DNA from: Pseudomonas sp. JAI120
GTDB taxonomy: Bacteria > Pseudomonadota > Gammaproteobacteria > Pseudomonadales > Pseudomonadaceae
DNA length: 64,000 nucleotides
Direction: 5' to 3'
Assembly (NCBI RefSeq): GCF_014207255.1
Contig: NZ_JACHCZ010000001.1
Location: forward strand, 484,592 to 548,591
Below, in pieces: positions 19,412 through 29,276 of the stretch. A model generated the notes under the pieces. It searched no databases and had not been told where the DNA came from. It saw only the letters and a list, made by a program, of their open reading frames with translations. Position 1 is the stretch's first letter, and each line of letters starts with the position of its first letter. The position numbers and the translations under genes were made by a program.

Positions 19412-20251
19412 TCAGTAAGCTTTGCCTGTCTTGTAGAAGTGCTCGTAGCAGAAGTTGGTGGCTTCGATGTAGCCTTCGGCGCCACCGCAGTCAAAACGAC
19501 GACCCTTAAACTTGTAGGCGATCACGCAACCGTCTTTGGCCTGCTTCAACAGGGCGTCGGTGATCTGGATCTCGCCACCCTTGCCTGGCTCGGTTTCTTC
19601 GATCAGCTTGAAGATGTCCGGAGTCAGAATGTAACGACCGATGATCGCCAGGTTAGACGGTGCATCTTCAGGCGCCGGTTTTTCAACCATGTCACGTACG
19701 CGGATCAGACCATCACCAATATCGTCACCGGCAATCACGCCGTACTTGTTGGTCTCTTGAGGATCAACCTCTTGAACCGCAACGATGGTGCAACGGTATT
19801 TCTGGTACAGCTTGACCATCTGGGTCAGTACGCCGTCGCCTTCCAGGTTCACACACAGGTCGTCCGCGAGTACGACGGCGAACGGCTCGTCACCAATCAA
19901 CGGGCGGCCGGTCAGGATGGCGTGGCCCAGACCTTTCATCTGGGTCTGACGGGTGTAGGAGAACGAGCACTCGTCCAGCAGCTTGCGGATGCCGACCAGG
20001 TATTTTTCCTTGTCGGTGCCCTTGATTTGGTTTTCCAGCTCGTAGCTGATGTCGAAATGGTCTTCCAGTGCGCGCTTACCGCGACCGGTGACGATGGAGA
20101 TTTCGTTCAGACCGGCATCCAGTGCCTCTTCGACGCCGTACTGAATCAGTGGCTTGTTTACCACCGGCAGCATCTCTTTGGGCATGGCCTTGGTCGCTGG
20201 CAAGAAGCGAGTGCCGTAACCGGCTGCTGGGAACAAGCATTTCTTGATCAT
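19412..20251 (-). CDS. galU: UTP-glucose-1-phosphate uridylyltransferase
   Basis: A 279-residue nucleotidyltransferase making UDP-glucose for polysaccharide and LPS synthesis. The signature FPAAGYGTRFLPATKAMPKEM is at residues 7-27, with LADDLC and the C-terminal FDCGGAEGY. Length is typical. The start is preceded by AAGGAC. Confidence 0.96.
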   Translation of the reverse strand: MIKKCLFPAAGYGTRFLPATKAMPKEMLPVVNKPLIQYGVEEALDAGLNEISIVTGRGKRALEDHFDISYELENQIKGTDKEKYLVGIRKLLDECSFSYTRQTQMKGLGHAILTGRPLIGDEPFAVVLADDLCVNLEGDGVLTQMVKLYQKYRCTIVAVQEVDPQETNKYGVIAGDDIGDGLIRVRDMVEKPAPEDAPSNLAIIGRYILTPDIFKLIEETEPGKGGEIQITDALLKQAKDGCVIAYKFKGRRFDCGGAEGYIEATNFCYEHFYKTGKAY

Positions 20252-20560
20252 ATAAGTCCTTACAAAGGGCTGTGCGTACGGAGTTCGGCGCAGTCTAATC
20301 AGGCCGCAGTCACCTTACAATGGGTTCTGCTGGCGTTGCGATGTCATCATAGAGAAAAAATGTCGGCGTAAGTTCCGCTGATCTTACAAAGAGCGACTCT
20401 GCCGTCACGGTAAAAAACCCCGTTTCCTCATGTTTAAAGGGGCTGCAACCCTTTTAGCACGCTTTTCAGCCCAGAACACTGACCTGGAATAACTTGCGCG
20501 GCATTGGGACATTTGGCGCTATCATTACGCCCTTGAATCAGACCACGAGATTGTTAATAG
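20252..20560. other. Intergenic region, galU and small-gene promoters
   Basis: No gene seen in this 309-base stretch. It must carry the leftward galU promoter and the rightward promoter of the 61-residue gene. The string CTTACAA occurs three times (near 20266, 20313 and 20384), which could be repeated sites for a regulator, but no known motif is recognised. Confidence 0.5.
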
Positions 20561-20746
20561 ATGTCAGAACCAAAAGGCGTGAACGGCTACCTGATCACCA
20601 AGCGAGCGGACGGCTGGCACCTGATCAACTTCCACGGAGACAGCGTCGCGGGCGTGTTCGAGAGCGAAAGCATGGCGATCGCGGTCGCCGAAGTATTTGT
20701 GGATGAAGCGGGCCACGCATCGAGCAAAAGGCCGAAGGGCAAGTAA
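20561..20746 (+). CDS. Small hypothetical protein
   Basis: A 61-residue protein beginning MSEPKGVNGYLITKR with a compact predicted beta-beta-alpha pattern (GYLITKRADGWHLINF, then a helix AIAVAEVFVDEA) and a basic tail. Good codon use and its own terminator support it as real. No function known. Confidence 0.7.
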   Translation: MSEPKGVNGYLITKRADGWHLINFHGDSVAGVFESESMAIAVAEVFVDEAGHASSKRPKGK

Positions 20747-20762
20747 GCCAGCAGGCCTGTGC

Positions 20763-20789
20763 AAAAAGCCCCGAACCAGGGGCTTTTTT
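20763..20789 (+). terminator. Intrinsic terminator
   Basis: AAAAGCCCC-GAACC-AGGGGCTTTTTT hairpin 17 bases after the 61-residue gene. Confidence 0.88.
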
Positions 20790-20887
20790 GGGTTTTGCCT
20801 GTACCTAGATGGCAGTTCGCTATAATCTTTCAAAAACGCCCCACGACAGTGTCAGCGCCCCTCCCACACCCTCGACGACGAACACAC

Positions 20888-21169
20888 ATGAACAAATTTC
20901 TGGCACTGACTGCGGTACTGGCACTTGCCGGCTGCACCACCACTTCCGATGTCTACCTCAAAAACGGCGAGCAAGGCCTGACCATCGACTGTTCAGGTGA
21001 AGCCAACTCCTGGGCCAGTTGCTACGAAAAAGCCGATGCCTCCTGCGCAGGCACCGGATATCGCATTGTCGGCACCGAGGGCACGCCATCGCTGAAAGAA
21101 AGCGACAAGACCCTGGGCCAGGATGTGGGCAACTACAAAAGTCGCAGTGTGGTGGTGGTCTGCAAGTAA
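20888..21169 (+). CDS. Small lipoprotein, unknown function
   Basis: A 93-residue protein with a lipobox: MNKFLALTAVLALAGC, lipidated Cys at residue 16. The mature part contains four further Cys (DCSGE, ASCYEKADASC, VVCK) that may form two disulfides. It resembles short Pseudomonas lipoproteins of unknown role. A much longer upstream reading is rejected because the signal peptide starts at this ATG. Confidence 0.75.
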   Translation: MNKFLALTAVLALAGCTTTSDVYLKNGEQGLTIDCSGEANSWASCYEKADASCAGTGYRIVGTEGTPSLKESDKTLGQDVGNYKSRSVVVVCK

Positions 21170-21178
21170 CCCCGAGGG

Positions 21179-21409
21179 TTATAGGTGGATCTCGGCAAAT
21201 TTGATGCCCAGCTCCCGAAGGATCTCGCTGAGTTCGTCAAGACTGGCAAAGGACTCGACTTCATCCTGATCATCCACCAGAAAAAAGCTGCGACCGCCGC
21301 TTTTCTTGAAGAAGACGATCCACTCGCCCAGATCGGCGGGGTTCTGGATGACATGGGTGGCCGAGATTTCACCCTCGGCATGACGGGCTTTGACGTGTTC
21401 ACGCTTCAT
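21179..21409 (-). CDS. Hypothetical protein
   Basis: A protein of about 76 residues (MKREHVKARHAEGEIS...). It has a predicted alpha/beta pattern, with VFFKKSGGRSFFLVDD in the middle and an acidic C-terminal helix. Its start lies within or just after the end of the upstream lipoprotein gene (stop near 21430), so the two are probably co-transcribed. An alternative start 36 bases upstream would overlap that gene. Function unknown. Confidence 0.6.
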   Translation of the reverse strand: MKREHVKARHAEGEISATHVIQNPADLGEWIVFFKKSGGRSFFLVDDQDEVESFASLDELSEILRELGIKFAEIHL

Positions 21410-21429
21410 ATCGGCTTTCCCCAGCGGCA

Positions 21430-21780
21430 TCAACCGGAAATGCACTCTTCACCGGCCTTTTTCACGTCACCCGGGCGGATAGGCACGTTGGACATGCTCT
21501 CGTAGAGCTTGATGCTGCTACCGCTGGAGCGCTCTTCAATATCGAAAATTGCCGAAGGATCGGCGGAAAGTTTCTGCGGCACGATGACCTGGACACCGTC
21601 TTTATGCGGTTCAATCTGCGGCGGCCGACGGGTGGCCGACAATTTTCTTACCACACACGCGGCGTACTCCTGGGGTTTTTTCCCGGAGATGACGGCCAAC
21701 GTCGGCGGGGTCTGCTTGATATCTGCAACCGAAGCACACCCACCTATCGCCAAGGCCAGAACCAACACACTCCACTTCAT
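21430..21780 (-). CDS. Putative lipoprotein
   Basis: A 116-residue protein with signal and lipobox MKWSVLVLALAIGGCAS (lipidated Cys at 15). Two more Cys (AACVV and EECIS) could pair. It is co-directional with the preceding small gene on the minus strand. Unknown function. Confidence 0.72.
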   Translation of the reverse strand: MKWSVLVLALAIGGCASVADIKQTPPTLAVISGKKPQEYAACVVRKLSATRRPPQIEPHKDGVQVIVPQKLSADPSAIFDIEERSSGSSIKLYESMSNVPIRPGDVKKAGEECISG

Positions 21781-21992
21781 ACAAATCCTCCATTAAAGAC
21801 CCTACGACAGCGGAGATAGTAATTTTCTCCCGCCCACGTAGGATTTATCGCTTATAACTCGGTAAATAACTGTTTTAAATTGTCGACGCCGTTGAAGACG
21901 GGCCGATAATAAACGCGCTGGGGCTGATAAACTCCATCTTAACCTACGTATCATTCTGATTTTTCAGAAAAAGCCCTTCTGGAGACACCCTC

Positions 21993-22295
21993 ATGAAATT
22001 TATCCACCAGCGCGAGCACCTCAACGAGGGGGACATTGTCGTCATCGAATGCTCGCAGACTTGTAATATTCGCCTGATGAGTGACGCAAATTTTCGCAGT
22101 TTCAAGAATGGCGGCCGCCACACGTACCACGGCGGCGCGTTCGACAAGTTCCCCGCCAAGATCACCGCACCCAGCACCGGGTTCTGGAATATCACCCTGG
22201 ACGTGGTGACACGCCGCGCAATCAGCGTCACGCGCAAGCCTGCGTTGTCCCACAAGATTCGCATCGTACGTCGCACCAGCACCAAGCTGAGCTGA
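21993..22295 (+). CDS. DUF1883 domain protein
   Basis: A 100-residue protein (MKFIHQREHLNEGDIVVIECSQTCNI...) with a beta-rich pattern matching DUF1883. GGAGACACC precedes the start. It has no signal peptide. The family is of unknown function and in some proteins is fused to TIR domains; no such partner is here. It is followed by a 55-residue gene and alkB in the same direction. Confidence 0.75.
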   Translation: MKFIHQREHLNEGDIVVIECSQTCNIRLMSDANFRSFKNGGRHTYHGGAFDKFPAKITAPSTGFWNITLDVVTRRAISVTRKPALSHKIRIVRRTSTKLS

Positions 22296-22319
22296 CTCGA
22301 ACAGCCACAGGAAATCACC

Positions 22320-22487
22320 GTGACCACCACTACCAAATACGTGATCAAGTACAAGCTCAATGGCGAACGCCGCTTTGAGTTCGCCCAACTTACCACCAAC
22401 AGCGTAGAAGAGGCCCTGCAAGCCCTGGCGAAAATCCACGATACCAGCGATGAAATCACCGACATCAACGTGAGCAAGGCGCTGTAA
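22320..22487 (+). CDS. Small protein, 55 residues, GTG start
   Basis: An open frame from GTG with AGGAAA upstream, encoding MTTTTKYVIKYKLNGERRF and continuing to ...ITDINVSKAL. It lies 24 bases after the DUF1883 stop and 4 bases before the alkB start, a spacing that indicates one transcript. Codon use is GC3-rich like its neighbours. The predicted fold is beta-beta-alpha-beta. Function unknown. Confidence 0.7.
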   Translation: MTTTTKYVIKYKLNGERRFEFAQLTTNSVEEALQALAKIHDTSDEITDINVSKAL

Positions 22488-22491
22488 GGCA

Positions 22492-23157
22492 ATGCCCGGG
22501 CCCACAGATGACTTGTTCGCCGATGACGCCCTGCAACAACCAGCAGCACGTGAGCAGATCGGCGAACAGTCCTACGTCCTAAGGGGATATGCCCTGCCCT
22601 GGATTGAGCGCCTTCTACCAGAACTGCGCCGTGTGCTGGCGCAATCGCCGTTTCGGCAAATGGTTACGCCCGGTGGCTTTACCATGTCGGCAGCCTTGAG
22701 CAGTTGCGGCGCGCTGGGCTGGACCAGCGACACCAGCGGCTACCGCTATACGCCCCTGGACCCTCGCACCCGGCAGCCCTGGCCAGCGCTGCCGGACACC
22801 TTGCGCCAACTGGCCATAGAAGCCGCAGCAGACGCCGGGTTTGTCGACTTTGCCCCCGACGCCTGCTTGATCAATCGTTATGTTCCGGGCGCGAAAATGT
22901 CCTTGCACCAGGACAAGAATGAACGTCGCTACAGCGAGCCCGTCGTGTCTATATCCCTTGGACTGCCGGCAGTTTTCCTGTTTGGTGGTCACGCGCGTAG
23001 TGACAAGACCCGCAAGGTCTCGCTGTTCCATGGTGATGTGGTGGTCTGGGGCGGGGTCGATCGGCTGCGCTTTCATGGGGTGACGCCGATCAAGGAAGGC
23101 GTGCACCCGATCATGGGCCCGCAACGTATCAACCTCACTTTTCGCACCGCCGGCTGA
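22492..23157 (+). CDS. alkB: AlkB-type DNA oxidative demethylase
   Basis: A 221-residue Fe(II)/2-oxoglutarate dioxygenase that removes 1-methyladenine and 3-methylcytosine from DNA. The iron site HxD is in LHQDKNE (about residue 139), the distal His in RFHGVTPI (about 194), and the 2-oxoglutarate Arg in QRINLTFR near the C-terminus. It starts 4 bases after the 55-residue gene. It is followed by ada, giving an alkylation-repair neighbourhood. Confidence 0.93.
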   Translation: MPGPTDDLFADDALQQPAAREQIGEQSYVLRGYALPWIERLLPELRRVLAQSPFRQMVTPGGFTMSAALSSCGALGWTSDTSGYRYTPLDPRTRQPWPALPDTLRQLAIEAAADAGFVDFAPDACLINRYVPGAKMSLHQDKNERRYSEPVVSISLGLPAVFLFGGHARSDKTRKVSLFHGDVVVWGGVDRLRFHGVTPIKEGVHPIMGPQRINLTFRTAG

Positions 23158-23232
23158 TTTGACCGCAAGCTTCGGAGTGCCAGGCCACTGCGGCACGGCT
23201 AATCTGGCCAGGATCCGTCAAGAGTGCCAACT

Positions 23233-24279
23233 ATGACTACCGAACAAGATCTGCGCTGGGCTGCGATTCTTGCCCGCGATCCAAAAGCCGACGGGCTGTT
23301 CGTCTACGGCGTAAAAACCACTGGTGTGTATTGCCGCCCGAGCAGCGCCTCGCGATTGCCCCGCCCGGAAAATATCGAGTTTTTCGACACCCCGGCACAG
23401 GCCGAGGCCGCCGGTTATCGCGCCAGTAAACGCGCAGCCGGTGACCAGACGCAGCTGGCTGCGCAGCATGCGCAATTGGTGGCTGACGCGTGCCGGCAGA
23501 TCGAACACGCCGACACCGCGCCCAGCCTCAACACGCTGGCGAGCCGGGCCGGACTGAGCCCGTTCCATTTCCACCGCGTGTTCAAAGGCGTGACCGGCCT
23601 GACGCCCAAGGGTTACGCCAGCGCCCATCGCTCACGCAAGGTGCGCCAGGGGCTCAAGGGCCCGCATTCGGTAACCGATGCGCTGTATGAAGCCGGCTTC
23701 AATTCCAACAGCCGCTTTTATGAGTCGGCCAACCAATTGCTCGGCATGACGCCCAGCGACTACAAGGCCGGCGGCACCAACAACCAAATTCTATTTGCCG
23801 TCGGGCAATGCTCGTTGGGTGCGATCCTGGTGGCGCAGAGTGCCCGTGGTGTGTGCGCGATTCTATTGGGGGATGACCCGGACAAACTGGTGCGCGACCT
23901 GCAGGACCAATTCCCCAAGGCCAACCTCGTGGGCGCCGACCGTCGTTTCGAACAGCTGATCGCCCAAGTGGTGGGGTTTATCGAGGCTCCCGCCCTGGGC
24001 CTGGACCTGCCGCTGGACCTGCGCGGCACGGCGTTTCAGGAGCGGGTATGGCAGGCCTTGCGCGAAATCCCGGTGGGCAGCACGGCCAGCTACGCGCAGA
24101 TCGCCCAGCGTATCGGCGCACCCACGTCTTTTCGCGCGGTGGCCCAAGCCTGCGGAGCGAACAGCCTGGCGGTGGCGATTCCCTGTCATCGGGTGGTGCG
24201 CAGCAATGGTGATTTATCCGGCTATCGCTGGGGGGTTGAGCGCAAGCGGCAGCTGCTCGATCGCGAAAAAGACCACTGA
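23233..24279 (+). CDS. ada: Ada-like methyltransferase/regulator with degenerate zinc site
   Basis: A 348-residue three-part protein: N-terminal Ada domain (residues 5-75), AraC helix-turn-helix (about 85-175) and O6-methylguanine-DNA methyltransferase (about 185-345) with acceptor Cys in AIPCHRVV near residue 318. The N-terminal phosphotriester acceptor Cys34 (E. coli Cys38) is present. The other three zinc-ligand cysteines are replaced: Ser38, Ser65 and Ala68 (E. coli Cys42, 69, 72). The C-terminal repair activity should work, but methylphosphotriester sensing is doubtful. A GTG 9 bases upstream is an alternative start. Confidence 0.9.
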   Translation: MTTEQDLRWAAILARDPKADGLFVYGVKTTGVYCRPSSASRLPRPENIEFFDTPAQAEAAGYRASKRAAGDQTQLAAQHAQLVADACRQIEHADTAPSLNTLASRAGLSPFHFHRVFKGVTGLTPKGYASAHRSRKVRQGLKGPHSVTDALYEAGFNSNSRFYESANQLLGMTPSDYKAGGTNNQILFAVGQCSLGAILVAQSARGVCAILLGDDPDKLVRDLQDQFPKANLVGADRRFEQLIAQVVGFIEAPALGLDLPLDLRGTAFQERVWQALREIPVGSTASYAQIAQRIGAPTSFRAVAQACGANSLAVAIPCHRVVRSNGDLSGYRWGVERKRQLLDREKDH

Positions 24280-24384
24280 CGCGCACGAAAGGCCCACCTC
24301 GTCCAGTGAATAAAACAGACTGGCCGGGTGCCAGGTACCCTGCTAAAACAGCGAAAAAACCGACTCACGCTGGAGACGCATCCC

Positions 24385-25443
24385 ATGAGCACCTGGCCAG
24401 ACACCCGCATTCTCGACCTGCTCGGCATCGACGTGCCTATCATCCAGGCGCCGATGGCCGGTGCCACTACCGCCGCCATGGTCATCGCCGCCAACGAAGC
24501 GGGCGCCCTGGGATCGATGCCGGCGGCCACACTGAGCATCGAGCAACTGCGCGCCGCGCTGACCAGCATTCGCCAGGCCAGTACGCGCCCCATCAACGTC
24601 AACTTCTTTTGCCACCAGCCCCCTGCCGCCGACGAAGAACGTGATCGACGCTGGAAGGCTCTGCTGGAGCCCTACTACCGCGAGCTGGGTGCCGATTTTG
24701 AGGCGCCAACGCCGGTTTCCGATCGCGCACCGTTCAACGACGCGGCTTGCCAGGTGGTTGAAGCGTTCCGGCCCGAGGTCGTCAGTTTTCACTTTGGCCT
24801 GCCGGAAAAATCCCTGCTGGATCGGGTAAAAGCCACCGGCGCCAAGGTGCTGTCGTCAGCCACCACCGTTGAAGAGGCGATCTGGCTGGAGCAGCGCGGT
24901 TGCGACGCGATTATTGCCATGGGCATTGAAGCCGGGGGGCATCGCGGGATGTTCCTGAGCGACGACCTCAACAGCCAGATAGGCCTGATGGCATTGGTGC
25001 CGCAGATCGTCGACGCGGTGACCGTACCAGTGATTGCGGCCGGTGGTATTGGCGATGCACGTGGCATCGTCGCAGCCTTGGCGTTGGGCGCTTCAGCGGT
25101 ACAGATCGGTACCGCGTATCTGTTCACCCCCGAAGCCACGATCACAGCCTCCCATCACCATGCGCTGCGCCATGCACAGGCCAGCGAAACCGCCCTGACC
25201 AACCTGTTCACCGGGCGCCCGGCGCGGGGCATCATTAACCGGGCAATGCGGGAGCTGGGAGCGATCAACCCCATGGCACCCGCGTTTCCCAGGTCCGGCG
25301 GCGCATTAATACCGCTCAAAGCCAAGGACGAAGCAGGCTTCAGCAACCTGTGGTCCGGCCAGGCGCTACGCCTGGGTAAAGACACAAGCACCTATGAACT
25401 GACCCGCGAATTGGCCGAGCAGGCTTTAGCAAAACTCAAATAG
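24385..25443 (+). CDS. Nitronate monooxygenase-like flavin enzyme
   Basis: A 352-residue FMN-binding TIM-barrel protein of the nitronate monooxygenase / 2-nitropropane dioxygenase family. It shows IIQAPMAG near residue 20, the catalytic-loop IEAGGHRG near 185 and the phosphate-binding IAAGGIGDARG near 220. GGAGACG precedes the start. Such enzymes oxidise alkyl nitronates such as propionate 3-nitronate; some members act as enoyl reductases. Confidence 0.88.
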   Translation: MSTWPDTRILDLLGIDVPIIQAPMAGATTAAMVIAANEAGALGSMPAATLSIEQLRAALTSIRQASTRPINVNFFCHQPPAADEERDRRWKALLEPYYRELGADFEAPTPVSDRAPFNDAACQVVEAFRPEVVSFHFGLPEKSLLDRVKATGAKVLSSATTVEEAIWLEQRGCDAIIAMGIEAGGHRGMFLSDDLNSQIGLMALVPQIVDAVTVPVIAAGGIGDARGIVAALALGASAVQIGTAYLFTPEATITASHHHALRHAQASETALTNLFTGRPARGIINRAMRELGAINPMAPAFPRSGGALIPLKAKDEAGFSNLWSGQALRLGKDTSTYELTRELAEQALAKLK

Positions 25444-25485
25444 CGCTTTCACCCGCGGCAACTTTGCACTGTACCGGCAATGGCC

Positions 25486-25515
25486 AACCGCTATATATTC
25501 CCATACATAGCGGTT
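25486..25515. promoter_or_regulatory. ModE-like operator upstream of modABC
   Basis: Perfect inverted repeat AACCGCTAT-N12-ATAGCGGTT. It closely follows the ModE box logic (CGnTATATA...TACATAnCG) and lies about 50 bases before modA. ModE represses mod operons when molybdate is plentiful. No modE gene is in the window, so the regulator must be encoded elsewhere. Confidence 0.7.
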
Positions 25516-25532
25516 ACATTTTCTACCTATAA

Positions 25533-26321
<789 letters not shown>

Positions 26322-27002
26322 ATGCCCCTGTCGAGTGCCGATTTTTCCGCAATCTGGTTGACCCTCAAACTGGCGTCACTGACCACGGTGATCCTGCTGG
26401 TCATCGGCACTCCGATCGCCTTGTGGCTGTCGCGCACCCGTTCATGGTGGCGCGGCCCTATCGGCGCGGTGGTGGCCCTGCCGTTGGTACTGCCGCCCAC
26501 GGTAATCGGTTTCTACCTGCTGTTGACCATGGGGCCCCATGGCTACGCTGGCCAGTTCACCCAATGGCTCGGCCTGGGCACCCTCACCTTCAGCTTCGCC
26601 GGGCTGGTGATTGGTTCGGTGATCTATTCCATGCCGTTCGTGGTGCAGCCGTTGCAAAACGCCTTCTCCGCCATCGGCACTCGCCCATTGGAAGTGGCCG
26701 CGACCCTACGCGCCAATCCCTGGGACACCTTCTTCACCGTGATCCTGCCCCTGGCGCGCCCGGGATTTGTTACCGCGGCCATTCTGGGCTTTGCGCATAC
26801 CGTCGGCGAATTCGGCGTGGTGCTGATGATCGGCGGCAATATCCCGGACAAAACCCGTGTGGTCTCGGTGCAGATCTACGATCACGTCGAAGCCATGGAG
26901 TATGCCCAGGCCCATTGGCTGGCGGGCGCCATGGTGGTATTCGCGTTCCTCGTGTTGCTGGCGCTCTACTCCAGCCGTAAAACCAAGATGGGCTGGAGCT
27001 GA
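26322..27002 (+). CDS. modB: Molybdate ABC transporter permease
   Basis: A 226-residue inner membrane permease with five or six helices and the EAA loop [25 protein letters not shown]. It begins immediately after the modA stop and its TGA overlaps the modC start, indicating coupled translation. Confidence 0.95.
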   Translation: MPLSSADFSAIWLTLKLASLTTVILLVIGTPIALWLSRTRSWWRGPIGAVVALPLVLPPTVIGFYLLLTMGPHGYAGQFTQWLGLGTLTFSFAGLVIGSVIYSMPFVVQPLQNAFSAIGTRPLEVAATLRANPWDTFFTVILPLARPGFVTAAILGFAHTVGEFGVVLMIGGNIPDKTRVVSVQIYDHVEAMEYAQAHWLAGAMVVFAFLVLLALYSSRKTKMGWS

Positions 27003-28087
27003 TGTCGATGATCAATGTGCGCCTGAACGTGAAGTACCCAGGCTTTGCCCTGGACGTGGACCTGCAGTTGCCCGGCCGTGGGGTGACTGCGCTGTACGGG
27101 CACTCGGGCTCCGGCAAGACCACCTGCCTGCGCTGCATCGCCGGGCTGGAGCGCGCCGAAGACGGGTTTATCCAGATCAACGATGAAGTCTGGCAAGACA
27201 GCCGCAACGGGCTATTCGTGCCGCCGCACAAGCGCGCGCTCGGCTACGTGTTCCAGGAGCCGAGCCTGTTCCCCCATCTGTCGGTGCGGGCCAACCTGGA
27301 GTTCGGTCTCAAACGCATCGCGCGCCCGCAACGCCGGGTGGATATGCTTCAGGCTACGGAGTTGCTGGGGATCGGCCATCTGCTTGAGCGTCACCCCCAA
27401 CACCTGTCCGGCGGTGAACGCCAGCGTATCGGTATCGCCCGTGCCCTGCTCACCAGCCCAAAACTACTGTTGATGGATGAGCCCCTGGCCGCTCTCGACA
27501 GCAAGCGCAAAAGTGAAATCCTGCCCTACCTGGAACGCCTGCACGACGAACTGGACATCCCCATGCTGTACGTCAGCCATGCCCAGGATGAGGTGGCACG
27601 CCTGGCCGATCACATCGTGTTGCTCAGCGACGGCAAGGCGCTGGCCAGTGGTCCCATCGGCGAAACCCTGGCGCGGCTCGACCTGCCCCTGGCGTTGGGG
27701 GACGACGCGGGCGTGGTGATCAACGGCAGCGTCAGCGCCTACGACGATCACTACCAACTGCTCACGCTGCAACTGCCCGACAGTGCCCAGCATCTGCGCG
27801 TGGCCCATGCACCGCTGGCGTTGGGCAAGGCGTTGCGGGTCAAGGTACAGGCACGCGACGTCAGCCTCAGCCTGCACGCCGGAGAGCACAGCAGCATCCT
27901 CAACCGCCTGCCGGTGACGGTTACCCAAGAGATTGCAGCGGATAACAGCGCCCATGTGCTCGTGCGCCTGGACGCGGATGGCACGCCGTTGCTGGCGCGT
28001 ATCACGCGGTTCTCCCGTGACCAGTTGCAACTGCATCCCGGCCAATCGATGTGGGCACAAATCAAAGCGGTCGCCGTACTGGCGTAA
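27002..28087 (+). CDS. modC: Molybdate ABC transporter ATP-binding protein
   Basis: A 361-residue ATPase. Walker [10 protein letters not shown] (about residue 35), Q-loop FQEPSLF, signature [16 protein letters not shown], Walker [13 protein letters not shown] and switch His in VSHAQDEV are all present. A C-terminal Mop/TOBE domain (about 290-357) binds oxyanion and can give trans-inhibition. It overlaps modB by one base. Confidence 0.95.
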   Translation: MSMINVRLNVKYPGFALDVDLQLPGRGVTALYGHSGSGKTTCLRCIAGLERAEDGFIQINDEVWQDSRNGLFVPPHKRALGYVFQEPSLFPHLSVRANLEFGLKRIARPQRRVDMLQATELLGIGHLLERHPQHLSGGERQRIGIARALLTSPKLLLMDEPLAALDSKRKSEILPYLERLHDELDIPMLYVSHAQDEVARLADHIVLLSDGKALASGPIGETLARLDLPLALGDDAGVVINGSVSAYDDHYQLLTLQLPDSAQHLRVAHAPLALGKALRVKVQARDVSLSLHAGEHSSILNRLPVTVTQEIAADNSAHVLVRLDADGTPLLARITRFSRDQLQLHPGQSMWAQIKAVAVLA

Positions 28088-28166
28088 GAAACCTTTTTGG
28101 CACGACCGCACACAGCTGCGGTCAATCAGGCATACCGGCCTGTTCTGCTTCCAAGGAAACCGCACC

Positions 28167-29216
28167 ATGCCCGACTCCGCGCTGCCCGCCGACCTGCCCC
28201 GCGACCTGCATTACGTTGACGACACCCAGCCCGGCATCCGCCGCAAGAAGCTGCGCGGCAAATTCCAGTACTTCGACGCCAAGGGCGAGCGCATCCAGGA
28301 CGCCGATGAGATCAAGCGCCTGAACGCCCTCGCCGTCCCTCCGGCCTATACCGACGTGTGGATCTGCGCCGACCCGCGCGGCCACCTGCAAGCCACCGGC
28401 CGCGACGCCCGTGGGCGCAAACAGTACCGCTATCACGCGCGCTGGCGCGAGGTGCGTGACAGTGACAAGTACGCTCGGCTGCAGGAATTCGGCAACGCCC
28501 TGCCGAAACTGCGCAGACAGCTGGAAGCGCAGATCGCCGAACCCGGCTTCACCCGCGAAAAAGTCCTGGCCACGGTGGTGATGCTGCTGGACGCCACGCT
28601 GATCCGTGTCGGCAATACCCAATATGCACGAGACAACAAATCCTACGGGCTGACCACCCTGCGCAACCGCCATGTGGATGTGAAAGGCAGCGAAATCCAG
28701 TTCCAGTTTCGCGGCAAGAGTGGCGTGGAGCACCAGGTCAGCGTCAAGGACCGGCGCCTGGCCACAGTGGTCAAGCGCTGCCTGGAGTTACCAGGGCAAA
28801 ATCTTTTCCAGTACCTGGACGAGGACGGCGAGCGGCACACCGTCAGTTCCCATGACGTCAACGCCTACCTGCACGACCTTACCGGTGCCGACTTCACCGC
28901 CAAGGATTACCGCACCTGGGCTGGCACCGCCATGGCGCTGGCGGTGCTGCGGGAGTTGGAATGGCAACCGGAATCCGACGCCAAGCGACATGTGGTGGCG
29001 ATGGTCAAGGATGTCGCCAAACAGTTGGGCAACACGCCCGCCGTGTGTCGCAAGTGTTATATCCACCCGGCCGTGCTGGAGCATTTCAGCCTGGGTGAAT
29101 TGTCCAAGCTGCCCAAGCCACGGCTGCGCAAAGGCCTGAAGGCCGAGGAAGTCGCCCTGGCGATGTTCCTTGAGCAACTGGCCGCCGACTTGCCCCAGAA
29201 AGCCAAGGCGGGTTAG
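28167..29216 (+). CDS. DNA topoisomerase IB
   Basis: A 349-residue poxvirus-type topoisomerase I, which relaxes supercoils through a 3-prime phosphotyrosine. The N-terminal KKLRGKFQYFD, the RVGNTQYARDNKSYGLTTLR segment with catalytic Arg, the VSVKDRRL Lys/Arg region, KDYRTWAGT, and the C-terminal CRKCYIHPAVL with the nucleophilic Tyr are visible. AAGGAAA precedes this ATG; earlier in-frame starts fall inside modC and are rejected. No neighbouring partner. Confidence 0.9.
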   Translation: MPDSALPADLPRDLHYVDDTQPGIRRKKLRGKFQYFDAKGERIQDADEIKRLNALAVPPAYTDVWICADPRGHLQATGRDARGRKQYRYHARWREVRDSDKYARLQEFGNALPKLRRQLEAQIAEPGFTREKVLATVVMLLDATLIRVGNTQYARDNKSYGLTTLRNRHVDVKGSEIQFQFRGKSGVEHQVSVKDRRLATVVKRCLELPGQNLFQYLDEDGERHTVSSHDVNAYLHDLTGADFTAKDYRTWAGTAMALAVLRELEWQPESDAKRHVVAMVKDVAKQLGNTPAVCRKCYIHPAVLEHFSLGELSKLPKPRLRKGLKAEEVALAMFLEQLAADLPQKAKAG

Positions 29217-29276
29217 GCTCTGCCTCCCTTCTGACTCCCGGGACGACCGCCGACGTGAACCACTAAGCCTTCCAAA

